Under the pieces are notes generated by a model. That model saw only the letters and a list, made by a program, of their open reading frames with translations. It was not told the DNA's origin and ran no database searches. The position numbers and the translations under genes are program-made. Source: Marinomonas sp. SBI8L (GTDB lineage: Bacteria > Pseudomonadota > Gammaproteobacteria > Pseudomonadales > Marinomonadaceae). Taken from it: a stretch of DNA of 64,000 bases. Below are positions 17,661-27,438 of the stretch, piece after piece (the stretch's first letter is position 1; each line of letters begins with the position of its first letter). The stretch is taken from assembly GCF_001624705.1 (NCBI RefSeq), contig NZ_JSEO01000002.1, positions 62,001 to 126,000 of the forward strand. Direction: 5' to 3'.

Positions 17661-18263
17661 ATGATGGAAAGTTTCCCCGATAGCTCTTGGCATGATTACC
17701 TTGCAAAAGTTAAAACTAAACCTCACCGAAAAATTCTGGAAAAAGTTGTCGAGCTACTCCCTAAGGATATCTTGTGTGCAGTAGAGTGCGGTTGTGGTGT
17801 TGGAAATAATAGCCAATTTTTAATTGATAATGGACTTAATATACATGCCTTCGATAAAGATCCTAATGCAGTTAATTTATGTCGCATGCGGTTTATTAAC
17901 GAATCAAATTTTGCCATCTGCTTAAGTGATTTAGATACCTATATCTATCCTTCTAATGGTCTGGTAATTGCTGATTCAAGTTTCTTTGTATGTAACCCTA
18001 AGCGCTTTGAGATTTGCTGGCATAACTTAGCGCGCTCAATACAGTTAGGCGGTTTGTTTTGTGGTGACTTTTTAGGTCTTAATGACTCGTATGCCAAACA
18101 CGACCCAGACAATGTTCTGGCTTTAAGTGAGGCTGATATTAGACGTTACTTTTCATCTTTTGAAATAATTGATTGGCATGAAAGAAACCGTTCTGGCGTT
18201 AATTTTCAAGGGGAAGAAATTAATCGTCATAGTCACACCTTATTAGCGCGTAAACTCCAATAA
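17661..18263 (+). CDS. Class I SAM-dependent methyltransferase
   Basis: A 200-residue methyltransferase. Motif I is AVECGCGVGNNSQFL, followed by the acidic strand end HAFDKDP that binds the SAM ribose. Later segments GLVIADSSFFVCNP and GGLFCGDFLGLNDSY fit the fold. Two ATGs, at 17661 and 17664, share one AGGA site; the second has better spacing. It stands alone between intergenic regions on the opposite strand from the island. The substrate is unknown; small-molecule or tellurite-type methyltransferases have similar size. Confidence 0.8.
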   Translation: MMESFPDSSWHDYLAKVKTKPHRKILEKVVELLPKDILCAVECGCGVGNNSQFLIDNGLNIHAFDKDPNAVNLCRMRFINESNFAICLSDLDTYIYPSNGLVIADSSFFVCNPKRFEICWHNLARSIQLGGLFCGDFLGLNDSYAKHDPDNVLALSEADIRRYFSSFEIIDWHERNRSGVNFQGEEINRHSHTLLARKLQ

Positions 18264-18570
18264 TTGCACCTCATTACTTTTCATATTAGTTTTGCTAATG
18301 CATAAAATTAATTCTGCTTAGTTAAGACTTAATTTTTAAGACTTCAACTTTTAGCTTAATCGGTGTCAGATTTGCTAAAACAGAGAAAAATTACAAATTA
18401 AGTATAAAATCACCTAGGCCTTATTAACCTAAGGTTACTTAAGTTATGGTATTGTAACTGTGTGACCAATATTTTTACCTAAACGTAATGGAGTGTAATA
18501 TCTTTTTGGATATTACTTTTACAATTTAAAAAATTGGATGGATTAAATTTTCTAATAAGGTAAGTGTATT
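18264..18570. other. Intergenic: chemoreceptor promoter region with leader hairpin
   Basis: This 307-bp gap is AT-rich. It contains one perfect 8-bp hairpin (18495-18502 with 18509-18516) followed by four T residues, 50 bases before the chemoreceptor ATG. It could be a weak terminator or leader structure. No coding potential was seen. Confidence 0.5.
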
Positions 18571-20457
18571 ATGTTTGTAAATCTTAGCTTTAAAGCGAAA
18601 CTAAGTATTCTTCTTATCAGTGCTATCAGTGGATTTATTATTGTCACTTTAGTGGCGTTAAATGGATTAAATATCCAAACAGAATCTTCCAACCGCTTAC
18701 AAACCTTATCTGGAATTGAAAGTAATTTAGATTCACTCGAAATCGCAATGATGAAAGAGTACGAGGCGATGTTTGAGGTTAATGATGATAACTTTCAAGT
18801 TTATGTTGATCAGATAAATATGGATAAGATTGATCTTCTTCTTGGCCTTGAAGAAGACATTTTAATCATAGAATCCCCAGAAGGTCAGTCTCATTTAGAA
18901 GCAACTATGGTGAGTTTAACTAACTTCTCCGATGCACTTGGGTATGTGGTGCTACAAAGACAGCGTTTAGGCTTTAGTGGCCAAACTGGGCTTAAGGGAG
19001 AAATTGCGGGTTTAGGTGACAAGGTACTTGAAGATGTGGGCAAGCTGAGTTTGGTGAAACGCTCATTTCTACCTGTTCGTGAAGCTGAGAAAAACTATGT
19101 ATTCGAAACCACCCAAAATAACCTTGATACCTTTATGGCGAAGTTTAACGAGTTCCATAAAAGGGTTCAGAACTTTGGTTTAGAAGACAGGTTTGGTGAA
19201 AGCATCAATGCTTACTTAGTTTCCGTTGAAAAGCTCACAAAAGAAACCTTGAAAACCAGTGCCGCTGAAGAAGACTTTAAGCAGCAACGAGCTGAGTTTG
19301 ATGTGAAACGTGACAATGCATCTGAATATTTAGCGAGTATGACCAGAAACGCGACTGAATTTGCTAAGAAAAGCTCGCAACAAGCAAGTCTTACCTTAAT
19401 TGCAGTCAGTGTCATAGTGGCACTTTTTGCTGGTGTCTTAATGGCATTCATAGGAAAGAGCGTCAATCGCTCACTTAACCAGATTATTCGCGACCTAATC
19501 AAGGTGCAGGAAGGGGATTTGAGTGCTAGGTTAGCAATCAATGCTAAACGCAATGATGAGTTTGATGCCCTGTGTAATTCGGTTAATGCCATGACTAATG
19601 GGTTAGGTTCAGTAATAGGTGATGTCGTTCAAACCACAGAAGAGGTTAATGGCATGGTAAGTGAACTTAACCTTGCTGTTACTGATATTGCTGATAGTAA
19701 TAAATCGGTTAACACACAAACGAACTCCTTAGCAGCAGCAACAGATCAAATTTCTGCAACTATTTCGAATATTGCCACTACGACAAGCACTTTAAGTGTT
19801 CAATCGAAAGATACCTTTGAATCTGCTAAAAATGGCGCTGAAACCATTAAAGATGCGCTTGATAATTTATCCATGACAGTTGGGTTTGTTAATAAAACCA
19901 GTGATCAACTGAATGATTTAGGTAAACTGTCTAAAGACATTGATGGTGTAATTTCTATGATTAATGATTTGGCTAATCAGACTAATTTACTCGCTTTGAA
20001 TGCGGCGATTGAAGCGGCAAGAGCTGGGGAGGCAGGTCGTGGTTTCTCTGTTGTCGCTGATGAGGTTCGTTCATTGGCAGAAAAAACTGTTGAAGCAACG
20101 TCAAGTATCACTGCCATAGTAAGTACGATTCAAACCTCGACGAATAATGCCATAACAACCATGAAGGATGGTCAAGAGAACTTAAAGGCCATAGAAACCT
20201 CTGGTGAGAAGGCCGCACAAGCGATGAGAGAGATTGAAGTAAATGCTCAAACAGGGGCTGATTCTGCTCATAATATGGCCATCTCAATTCAGGAAGTTTC
20301 CAAAACCTCTCAACATATGAGCGAGGAAATGGATGCCATTGCACAGCAATTGCAGAAAGACACGGATTCCATTTCAACGATCGCTGATAGTACTAACCAA
20401 ATAAACTCCTTAGTTGATCACCTAGATACTAAAACCCGTGTATTCACAACAGTGTGA
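18571..20457 (+). CDS. Methyl-accepting chemotaxis protein
   Basis: A 628-residue chemoreceptor. TM1 spans about residues 9-31, a periplasmic helical sensor domain of about 235 residues follows, and TM2 is near 268-292 ([20 protein letters not shown]). A HAMP domain (about 293-345) leads into the long cytoplasmic coiled coil. The hairpin tip reads [20 protein letters not shown] and continues [20 protein letters not shown], the invariant contact for CheA and CheW. No C-terminal pentapeptide tether for CheR is present. The ligand cannot be predicted. It is a single gene converging on a Nudix gene. Confidence 0.93.
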   Translation: MFVNLSFKAKLSILLISAISGFIIVTLVALNGLNIQTESSNRLQTLSGIESNLDSLEIAMMKEYEAMFEVNDDNFQVYVDQINMDKIDLLLGLEEDILIIESPEGQSHLEATMVSLTNFSDALGYVVLQRQRLGFSGQTGLKGEIAGLGDKVLEDVGKLSLVKRSFLPVREAEKNYVFETTQNNLDTFMAKFNEFHKRVQNFGLEDRFGESINAYLVSVEKLTKETLKTSAAEEDFKQQRAEFDVKRDNASEYLASMTRNATEFAKKSSQQASLTLIAVSVIVALFAGVLMAFIGKSVNRSLNQIIRDLIKVQEGDLSARLAINAKRNDEFDALCNSVNAMTNGLGSVIGDVVQTTEEVNGMVSELNLAVTDIADSNKSVNTQTNSLAAATDQISATISNIATTTSTLSVQSKDTFESAKNGAETIKDALDNLSMTVGFVNKTSDQLNDLGKLSKDIDGVISMINDLANQTNLLALNAAIEAARAGEAGRGFSVVADEVRSLAEKTVEATSSITAIVSTIQTSTNNAITTMKDGQENLKAIETSGEKAAQAMREIEVNAQTGADSAHNMAISIQEVSKTSQHMSEEMDAIAQQLQKDTDSISTIADSTNQINSLVDHLDTKTRVFTTV

Positions 20458-20470
20458 TGTTGCTTAGCAT

Positions 20471-21001
20471 TTAAACTAACTCTTCTAGAATACGCTTTAA
20501 AAGGAAGGTCTCTCTGACAATAGAGAGGCCTTTTTTTGGGCTTGAAGCCATAGTTTCTTCATTATGAGCAATGGCCGCATGAATATTCATCCAAACTGGG
20601 TGCATGCCATTTTGAATTTCATGATGTTCTAGTTCAGGTGTATCAAGTTCTTCATCAATGTCACAGACATAACAAAATGATTGCATCTGCATTATGTCTA
20701 TATCTTCCTTATACCAAGGCCTATATTCTTCATAACAACCAAACTCTTGGATATTACGAACATTTTTAGCGCCTGTTTCTTCTCTTAGTTCTCGTATTAA
20801 GCCTTGAATATTATCTTCACCTTCATCAATGCCACCACCTGGTAAACTATAGTCATGATAACGCTTGGTATAGAGCATGAGTATTTCGTCATTTCGAATA
20901 ATAATGCCCCTTGTTGCACGTCGTAAAACTCGCTTGATAGAGGCATCTTGGAGCTTTTCAGGTGAAATATCAGGATGAAGTGTAGAAGCTAATAAACGCA
21001 T
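20471..21001 (-). CDS. Nudix hydrolase
   Basis: A 176-residue Nudix protein. The Nudix box is GGIDEGEDNIQGLIRELREE followed by TGA, with all the metal-binding glutamates in place. It hydrolyses a nucleoside-diphosphate-linked compound; the exact substrate is unclear. A TTG lies four codons upstream in frame; the ATG at 21001 is preferred although its ribosome site is weak. It converges with the chemoreceptor gene, 13 bp apart. Confidence 0.87.
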   Translation of the reverse strand: MRLLASTLHPDISPEKLQDASIKRVLRRATRGIIIRNDEILMLYTKRYHDYSLPGGGIDEGEDNIQGLIRELREETGAKNVRNIQEFGCYEEYRPWYKEDIDIMQMQSFCYVCDIDEELDTPELEHHEIQNGMHPVWMNIHAAIAHNEETMASSPKKGLSIVRETFLLKRILEELV

Positions 21002-21110
21002 GTAAGCACTCAATAATAACTAGTAAAAATAGAAAGCGGGATTATAAGTGCGACCTATCATTTTTAACACTCTTTTATAATAGTGCTTAAGGAAGTCTTT
21101 AATACACTTA

Positions 21111-21446
21111 CTATTGGTTAGCTTGAAAATCGGCTAATGTCATTTTCTCTGTATGTGTCGCATCGTCAGCACAACATTCATCCTGCAAAAAGCCAATAAC
21201 ATTCTGCAACTGTTCGTACTGAGCAACACAATATAACACTCTGCCTTCACGCCTTTGATTAATAAGCCCAGCTGATGACAAGCTAGAAATATGATGAGAG
21301 AGGGTGGAACCTGGAATCCCTAAAGATTCCTGTAAGCTGCCTACGGCAACGCCTTGAACCCCAGCTCTGACAACGGTTTTAAAGACTCTAAGCCGAGTTG
21401 GATGGCCTAATTCTTTTAAGGCTTTGGCAATAATTTCTATGTCCAC
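21111..21446 (-). CDS. ArsR-family transcriptional repressor
   Basis: A 111-residue winged-helix regulator of the ArsR/SmtB type. Conserved segments are LKELGHPTRLRVFKTVVRAG, GSTLSHHISSLSSAGLINQR and GRVLYCVAQYEQL. A C-terminal Cys pair (DECCADD) may bind arsenic or another thiophilic ligand, as in ArsR groups with C-terminal cysteines. Translation starts at GTG (21446). It is divergent from a DUF318/ArsP-type permease, and a perfect 10-bp palindrome lies in the promoter region between them. Autoregulation and control of the permease are likely. Confidence 0.88.
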   Translation of the reverse strand: MDIEIIAKALKELGHPTRLRVFKTVVRAGVQGVAVGSLQESLGIPGSTLSHHISSLSSAGLINQRREGRVLYCVAQYEQLQNVIGFLQDECCADDATHTEKMTLADFQANQ

Positions 21447-21466
21447 AATGGCATCCCTGTTAAAAG

Positions 21467-21490
21467 TTATTTCGATAATAATCGAAATAA
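21467..21490. promoter_or_regulatory. Palindromic ArsR-type operator
   Basis: A perfect inverted repeat, TTATTTCGAT (21467-21476) and ATCGAAATAA (21481-21490), with a four-base AATA spacer. It lies 21 bases upstream of the arsR GTG and about 78 bp upstream of the divergent permease. Form and place fit an ArsR/SmtB operator (compare the 12-2-12 sites of that family). Binding is inferred. Confidence 0.7.
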
Positions 21491-21567
21491 TTTGTTTTAT
21501 CTAATTTATTTCTTTATATTTCGACAAATCCAGGAATATAGAAATTAATAGATAAAATGATAGTGAG

Positions 21568-22490
21568 ATGATTATGTTAGGTATTGATATGAGTATGGTG
21601 ACAGAAACTCTGAATATGTTCGTGTTTTTAGCGGTGGAATTAACCTTGTTGTTCCTACTGATAAGCTATCTTGTCGGGGTGTTACAGCATTATATTCCCC
21701 CTGCTAAAATTCAAAGCATTTTGAGTACAAAGAAAGGTAAAGGTTATATCGTTGCTGGCTTTTTAGGTGCCATTACACCGTTTTGTTCTTGCTCTACCAT
21801 CCCTTTTTTAAAAGGCTTGTTACGTGCAAAAGCCGGTTTTGGCACCATGATGGTTTTTCTATTTGCTAGCCCTTTGTTAAATCCAATCATTATTGGGCTA
21901 TTTGCCGTGACTTTTGGTATTCAGGTAACTTTGTTTTATTTCGCGATTGCACTTGGTGTCTCAATTATGGCGGGAATCCTGCTTGAAGCATTAGGATTTG
22001 AAAAGTATGTGAAACAAGAAGCTTATGCAGAGCCTGTTAGTAAAGGTTGTTCTGGCAACTCAAAGGGACAAGCTAAGCAAGGCACACCATGGTTTGCAAT
22101 TTGGCAATCAAGCTGGAAAGACTTTAAAAAGTATTGCCTTATCTGATAGGGGGGATCGCGTTAGGCTCTATGATTTATGGCTTTATGCCAACAGACCTTG
22201 TTGCTCGGTTCGCCAATGATAATAATCCTTTTGCCATTCCAGTCGCTGCTATTATCGGTATTCCTTTATATATCCGTGCTGAAGCTGTCATCCCTCTTAG
22301 TGCGGCATTAGCCGCTAAAGGTATGGGATTAGGAGCTGTCATGGCGTTAATTATTGGCAGCGCTGGGGCGAGTCTTACTGAAATTATTTTGCTTAAATCA
22401 ATTTTCAAAAATAAAATGATTTATGCTTTCCTAGCTGTCATTTTAACTATGGCAATGGGAGCGGGCTTTTTATATAGCCTTATCTTTTAA
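21568..22490 (+). pseudogene. ArsP/DUF318-type permease, frame interrupted by a -1 shift
   Basis: Two overlapping frames together make one permease of the DUF318/ArsP group (thiophilic or organoarsenical efflux in characterised members). The first part (21568-22146) has the hallmark TPFCSCSTIPFLKGLLRAK with its Cys pair. The second part (to 22490) begins at ...LPYLIGGIALGSMIYGF and carries the remaining helices. The 0 frame reads WKDFKKYCLI and stops at TGA 22144-22146; a -1 shift after AAG at 22129-22131 restores WKDFKKVLPYLIGG. The site has A-AAG after TTTAA, a GGAAAG eight bases upstream, and a short hairpin (22137-22142 with 22146-22151). It could be a true mutation, a sequencing error or programmed frameshifting. 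The ATG at 21574 has better ribosome-site spacing. Confidence 0.75.
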
Positions 22491-22526
22491 TGGTCTGAAT
22501 ACATTGTTCTTCTAAGATAGCCAAAT

Positions 22527-22559
22527 GGATTTAGCGAGTGAAATAGCTCTGCTAAATCC
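22527..22559 (+). terminator. Possible terminator after the permease
   Basis: A 9-bp stem (22527-22535 with 22551-22559) with a loop that can pair further, followed by mixed then T-rich sequence (ATTTTT at 22564-22570). It lies 37 bases past the permease stop. The T tract is displaced, so confidence is moderate. Confidence 0.5.
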
Positions 22560-22656
22560 TCAGTATTTTTATAATTCTCAAAGGTTAGATTGATTTTATT
22601 GTTTGATTATTTATAAATGATCCAACGTATCTAAATGACACCGTAGGGAATTATTC

Positions 22657-23703
22657 ATGTTAAAAGGAAAAATCAAAGACCTATTAGGCACCGAGCTTCC
22701 AATTATTCAAGCACCAATGGCCGGAGCACAAGACAGTGCTTTGACTATTGCAGTCTCTGAGGCTGGAGGTTTAGGGTCTTTGCCTTGTGGCATGTTAAGT
22801 ATCGATAAGATGGTGTCAGAAATTCAGCTAATAAAAGCGGCGACAAGTAAACCTTATAACTTAAATTTCTTTTGTCATCAGATGCCTGATTATGAACAAG
22901 AAAAGCATGATGTTTGGCAAAAAACCTTAGCTAAGTATTTTAGTGAACTCGGTATCGAGTGTAAAAACAGCCCAAACAGTGCCACCAGAATGCCTTTTAA
23001 TCACGATGTTGCTGATGCCATAGAAGCTTTTAATCCGGAATTTATTAGTTTTCATTTTGGTTTACCTGATGATGACCTGCTCGCTCGAATTAAAGGCTGG
23101 GGGACACGCATAGTCTCTACGGCAACAACAGTAAAAGAAGCTTTGTGGTTGGAGGCAAAAGGCGTTGATGGCATTATTGCTCAAGGGGTTGAGGCTGGTG
23201 GTCATAGGGGAATGTTTTTAACCAAGGACATAAGTACTCAAATTGGCACCTTTGCTTTGCTTCCTCAAATTGTTAAGAAAGTAGACCTTCCTGTCATTGC
23301 CACAGGGGGGATTACAGATGCAGAAGGCGTTAAGGCGTCTTTGTTGCTAGGTGCTGATGCCGCCCAAATCGGAACCGCCTATTTATTAGCGGATGAAACC
23401 AAAATATCCGAGCTTCACCGTAATGCACTTAAAAGTAATGCAGCTGAACATACCGCATTAACTAATATTTTTTCAGGGAGGCCAGCGCGAGGTATTGTAA
23501 ATAGAGTAATGGCCGATCTTGAAAATATGTGTGACCAAGCGCCAGACTTTCCTCATGCTGCTATTGAAATCACCCAGTTACGTAATAAAGCTGAAAGCCT
23601 TGGTGATGCCGGATTTTCTCCCTTATGGTGTGGTCAAAATGTCTCAGGTTGTTTATCCGCTTCAGCAAAAAGTATTACTCAAGAATTGGCTGGCAAGGTT
23701 TAA
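22657..23703 (+). CDS. Nitronate monooxygenase / NPD-family FMN flavoprotein
   Basis: A 348-residue TIM-barrel flavoprotein of the 2-nitropropane dioxygenase/nitronate monooxygenase family. Seen are PIIQAPMAGAQDSALTIAVS, GVDGIIAQGVEAGGHRG with the conserved His after the Gly pair, and the FMN phosphate site VIATGGITDAEGV followed by LLGADAAQIGTAYLL. The class oxidises nitronates such as propionate-3-nitronate to the semialdehyde; FabK-like enoyl reductases share the fold. The ATG at 22657 follows AGGGA. It stands alone downstream of the broken permease. Confidence 0.87.
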   Translation: MLKGKIKDLLGTELPIIQAPMAGAQDSALTIAVSEAGGLGSLPCGMLSIDKMVSEIQLIKAATSKPYNLNFFCHQMPDYEQEKHDVWQKTLAKYFSELGIECKNSPNSATRMPFNHDVADAIEAFNPEFISFHFGLPDDDLLARIKGWGTRIVSTATTVKEALWLEAKGVDGIIAQGVEAGGHRGMFLTKDISTQIGTFALLPQIVKKVDLPVIATGGITDAEGVKASLLLGADAAQIGTAYLLADETKISELHRNALKSNAAEHTALTNIFSGRPARGIVNRVMADLENMCDQAPDFPHAAIEITQLRNKAESLGDAGFSPLWCGQNVSGCLSASAKSITQELAGKV

Positions 23704-23713
23704 AAATAGTGAC

Positions 23714-23743
23714 ATTGCCTTTTCTTTCACCAGAAAGGGCAAT
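23714..23743 (+). terminator. Hairpin after the nitronate monooxygenase gene
   Basis: A 12-bp stem with one G:T pair (23714-23725 with 23732-23743) and a six-base loop, 11 bases past the stop. No T tract follows, so termination is uncertain. Confidence 0.4.
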
Positions 23744-23838
23744 GAAACTAACCAGCTTTTAAGGCGTCTATACTTATATCAAATAATTTAAATTCCTTAA
23801 TGTCATTAAGAATAGGTATTAGATATAGGTAGGTTTTT

Positions 23839-24825
23839 ATGGCGACTCTGAACAAAAAATGGCTGCTTTTTATCTTCATCACTTTATTACTCACTTTTCC
23901 TATGGCTCAAGCCAGCTTCTTTGAGCAATGGCCCAAAACCGACTTCACCAAGAGTAGTGTAAATTTAGAAGAGGTGATGTTTGGTGGACCGGGTAAAGAC
24001 GGTATTCCTGCAATTGATTCACCTAAATTTGTTTCTCTCGATGAGGCAGCAACAAAATTAAATGACACTGATCCCATTATTGGTGTGGTAATAAAAGGAG
24101 AAGCGAAAGCCTATCCTTTGAGGGTGTTAATTTGGCATGAAATCGTTAACGATGTTATTGCCGATGTACCTGTTGCTGTTACTTATTGTCCTCTTTGTAA
24201 TACTTCAATTGTGTTTGATCGCAGGATTGGGCAGAAGGTCTTAGATTTTGGAACAACAGGAAACTTAAGGCATTCCGATTTAATTATGTACGATAGGCAA
24301 ACACAGAGTTGGTGGCAGCAATATGAAGGTAGTGCCATAGTGGGCGACTTAGTTGGTACAAACCTTAGAGTGTTGGCTTCAAGGCTTGAATCTTTTGCTG
24401 ATTTTAAAAAAAGAGCACCAAATGGTGTGGTGTTAGTGCCAAATAATCCAGCGTTTAGAGATTATAATCGAAACCCTTATGTTGGCTATGACAGCTCTGC
24501 ACTCCCTTTTTTATTTAAAGGAAAATTGCCCAAAAACTTAACGCCAATGATGAGGGTGATTGCGGTAGATGGTTTAGCTGTCAGTCTACCATTACTATCT
24601 CAACAGCAGAATGTTAAGCAGGGCGACTTACTGTTTAGTTGGCATAAGGGGCAAAGTTCAGTTCTTGATACTTCTGATATTGGCCAGGGGCGAGATGTTG
24701 GCAATGTGTTAGTCACGCGTAATGGAGAAGATGTCCCTTATATAGTGACATTTGCGTTTGCCTACTTTGCTTTTAACCCAGATGGAAAGCTTTTTACAAA
24801 GCAAGGTGAAATGGCTGTTTATTAA
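23839..24825 (+). CDS. DUF3179 domain-containing secreted protein
   Basis: A 328-residue protein with a signal peptide (hydrophobic residues 8-24, ending AQASF) and a DUF3179 domain. The family core is YPLRVLIWHEIVNDVI followed by VAVTYCPLCNTSIVFDR, with a conserved Cys-x-x-Cys, and later DFGTTGNLRHSDLIMYDRQT and SWWQQ. The domain's function is unknown; the Cys pair and exported location suggest metal or redox chemistry. It is a single gene with its own upstream gap of 135 bp. Confidence 0.87.
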   Translation: MATLNKKWLLFIFITLLLTFPMAQASFFEQWPKTDFTKSSVNLEEVMFGGPGKDGIPAIDSPKFVSLDEAATKLNDTDPIIGVVIKGEAKAYPLRVLIWHEIVNDVIADVPVAVTYCPLCNTSIVFDRRIGQKVLDFGTTGNLRHSDLIMYDRQTQSWWQQYEGSAIVGDLVGTNLRVLASRLESFADFKKRAPNGVVLVPNNPAFRDYNRNPYVGYDSSALPFLFKGKLPKNLTPMMRVIAVDGLAVSLPLLSQQQNVKQGDLLFSWHKGQSSVLDTSDIGQGRDVGNVLVTRNGEDVPYIVTFAFAYFAFNPDGKLFTKQGEMAVY

Positions 24826-25068
24826 TTTTAATCGCTGTTTTTCTTCTGGACTCAGTTAAACTTGTTTGTTGGTGAGTATCTGGCACCTTAAAAAATCACC
24901 TTATCAAGAAACTAAGGGTTTTATATAAGCTATTGATTTATATGAATTAAATTTCTTTTTATGTAATGGGATGTTATTTTTACAGCGTCTTAAGCAAGGC
25001 AAAATTACAGACTTCAATCTTGAGCTGAAATACAGCTTAAGAACCCTAGTGATTAAGGAACACACCTA

Positions 25069-25500
25069 ATGAAGTCTTATAAAATTATTTTTGCAGCAAT
25101 TATTCTTACCCTTTCTGGCATTGCGAGTGCTATCAACTTTTTTGCCACTAGCAATTATTATCAAGGTAATTACCAGAATATGGACCCAACCTACGGCGGT
25201 ATTTGTATTGGTGGCGATATATGTGGATTAGAAAATACCTTATTTATTGTTTACCCTCAAAATACTTACTTGTCAGTTGCTGAGGTGACGGCTCATGATG
25301 ATGTTGGCAGTAAAACAAAGGCCCGCCTTCAGTTATGGGTTGATGGCGTATTTCAAGAAGATATGGATGTGAAAAAAGCAGGCTCTACACTTCGTTTTTA
25401 CATCAACAAAACAGTGAAAGGTAATATTGAGTTTCGCTCTGTTGGGGAAAGTGACGGTAAAACAGATGAGACAGTCATTGAATCTGTTTTAACTTTTTAA
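25069..25500 (+). CDS. Small secreted protein of unknown function
   Basis: A 143-residue product with a clear signal peptide (about 1-21, ending IASA). The mature part is rich in beta-type sequence (KARLQLWVDGVFQ, TLRFYINKTVKGN, IEFRSVGESDG) and has two cysteines in GGICIGGDICGLE that could form a disulfide. I recognise no family. A good terminator follows. Its composition suggests a small extracellular or periplasmic beta-sandwich, which is inference only. Confidence 0.7.
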   Translation: MKSYKIIFAAIILTLSGIASAINFFATSNYYQGNYQNMDPTYGGICIGGDICGLENTLFIVYPQNTYLSVAEVTAHDDVGSKTKARLQLWVDGVFQEDMDVKKAGSTLRFYINKTVKGNIEFRSVGESDGKTDETVIESVLTF

Positions 25501-25507
25501 TTAGTGA

Positions 25508-25538
25508 AAAGGGTACAAGTATATTTCTTGTACCCTTT
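25508..25538. terminator. Bidirectional terminator
   Basis: A 12-bp perfect stem (25508-25519 with 25527-25538) with a seven-base loop between two converging genes. The A/T ends of the stem can serve both strands. Confidence 0.8.
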
Positions 25539-25578
25539 ATATTTACTCCCCTTTAACCAAAAAACATTAAAGCGTGGC

Positions 25579-26328
25579 TTAAAACCTTTCTTCTAAATCC
25601 AGTGATTCTTGTGTTTGGCAGTTATAAATGACGGGCATCTTGCCTTCCCAATAGTCAAAAAGGTAATCTTCTCTAGTTAAACGTGCCATAAAGTTAGCAA
25701 CATTAATTCGGCTTGTTGTGCCCGGATCAAAGATTGCACTTCGTTCTGGAGAGGCATGCAAAGTGTAGTTCGAAATGTCCTTTTCATTTATTAGTGTATC
25801 TGGCCTTACGATGACCCATTTTAATTGATAGTCGTTTTTAATTTCGCACCTTAGATAGTTTGCCGCTCTTTCATTATCTAGGTGGGGTGGAACAAGGCAT
25901 CGAATTATCGCTAAAGCCATCTTCTGAGATTTTGAAATGGGCTCTGCTAAATCTAAGTTTTGGCTACCAGAGCTGCTCATTAAAATAATTCTAAGGGGTT
26001 TTCTTCTTGTTAGGGTTTTCCTTATAAGGCGTTCTAGCTGGCAAATTTGCATTATGCTGTCTCGAACTAGCATTCTTGGCTGCCCATAGATTCCTTTAAA
26101 GGTTAAGTTATGGCCTAAACAAGAGGCGATACACTCAACTCTCGCTAAGATCTTAATCAGCTTAGCTTCACTAAGTGTTAATACTGTCCCTTGAATTTGC
26201 TCAAGGTTAGGATGGGGTGGTAAATTTGGGCTTCTAACTAAAGCGATGACACTTTGGTTACTGGATAATAAATCCTTAACAATTAGTTGGCCGGTTGCCC
26301 CTGTCGCTCCTAATACAAGAACCGCCAT
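25579..26328 (-). CDS. NAD(P)-binding atypical SDR-family protein
   Basis: A 249-residue protein starting with a Rossmann fingerprint, MAVLVLGATGATGQLIVKDLL (glycine motif GATGATG). Later segments are IILMSSSGSQN and KWVIVRPDTLINE, as in atypical short-chain dehydrogenases of the NmrA/YwnB type. The frame stays open 30 codons further upstream, but the ATG at 26328 follows GGAGAAAAA and starts exactly at the first beta strand. It is divergent from a LysR gene, which may regulate it. Substrate unknown. Confidence 0.82.
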   Translation of the reverse strand: MAVLVLGATGATGQLIVKDLLSSNQSVIALVRSPNLPPHPNLEQIQGTVLTLSEAKLIKILARVECIASCLGHNLTFKGIYGQPRMLVRDSIMQICQLERLIRKTLTRRKPLRIILMSSSGSQNLDLAEPISKSQKMALAIIRCLVPPHLDNERAANYLRCEIKNDYQLKWVIVRPDTLINEKDISNYTLHASPERSAIFDPGTTSRINVANFMARLTREDYLFDYWEGKMPVIYNCQTQESLDLEERF

Positions 26329-26495
26329 ATTATTTTTCTCCCGTTTGAAAACTAAAAAAACATTATAAGTATTCAATATAAGGCAGAAAATACGCTTAAT
26401 TTCATAGTATCTATTCATAAATGAATACCAAAAGCCGATATACTGCTAAAATTCTATTTAACAATGTATAGATAAAGTCGTTAAGGTGTTTCAGT

Positions 26496-27395
26496 ATGGA
26501 ATGGCAACAAAATCAGTTTGATTGGAATCATGCTCGAGCATTCATGATAGTCGCTGATGAGGGTTCTTTGTCAGCTGCTGGAAGAGTGATGGGAGTAAGC
26601 CAGCCAACATTGGGTCGGCAAATCTCTTTGTTTGAAGCAAAGTTAAACCTAGTGCTATTTGAGCGAGTTGGCAGAGGGTTGGAGTTAACGCAGGCAGGCT
26701 TAAGGTTATATGAACACGTAAAGCAAATGTCTCATGCGGCAGATCAGTTTTCCCTAGTGGCTTTGGGACAGAGTAACGACCTTCAAGGTACGGTTGGTTT
26801 GTCTTTGTCACAACTTGATGCATTTTTTAAGTTTCCCGAACTTTGGCCTAAATTCCAAGAAATAGCCCCTAAAGTACGAATTGATCTTGATGTGAATAAT
26901 CAAATTAGTGACCTTAAACGCCGACAATCAGATATTGCTATCCGTTATAAAAGGCCAGAAGAAGCGGATTTGATTATCAAAAAACTGGGTGAAGAAAGGG
27001 TGTTTCTTTATGGGCATAAGGATTACGTAGCAAGCTTTGAAGACAAGCAGCCACATGAAATTAACAATTTGCGTATATTAGGTTTTGACCAGACTGAGCA
27101 ATTAAAAGATTATTTTGCTAGTTGTGGTATGACAATCAAGGAAGAGCAAATTGTTTTTTTGACTCATAATCAGCTAGTGCAATGGCAGTTGCTTAAGCAA
27201 GGCAATGCATTGGCTCTTTTACCGGACCATATTGCAGCAAGAGACCCTAATCTAGTACCTGCTTTTTCGTCTCTTTGTAAACCTATGAGTTTTGATATAT
27301 GGCTAGTTTGTCATGGTGAATTGCATACTAACCCAAGAGTAAGGTTAGTTTTTGATTTTCTCGTTGATCACTTTATGAAATCCAGTGCTACTTGA
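26496..27395 (+). CDS. LysR-type transcriptional regulator
   Basis: A 299-residue LysR regulator. The winged helix region reads FDWNHARAFMIVADEGSLSA with SQPTLGRQISLFEAKL as recognition helix. The C-terminal effector domain is somewhat short at about 210 residues. It is divergent from the SDR gene with about 165 bp between them, so that gene is the natural candidate target. The uracil-DNA-glycosylase-like gene follows on the same strand after about 40 bp. Confidence 0.9.
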   Translation: MEWQQNQFDWNHARAFMIVADEGSLSAAGRVMGVSQPTLGRQISLFEAKLNLVLFERVGRGLELTQAGLRLYEHVKQMSHAADQFSLVALGQSNDLQGTVGLSLSQLDAFFKFPELWPKFQEIAPKVRIDLDVNNQISDLKRRQSDIAIRYKRPEEADLIIKKLGEERVFLYGHKDYVASFEDKQPHEINNLRILGFDQTEQLKDYFASCGMTIKEEQIVFLTHNQLVQWQLLKQGNALALLPDHIAARDPNLVPAFSSLCKPMSFDIWLVCHGELHTNPRVRLVFDFLVDHFMKSSAT

Positions 27396-27438
27396 ATAAA
27401 CTAACTTGGCCATAAGAAAAGTAACTAGGGAGAAGCTC

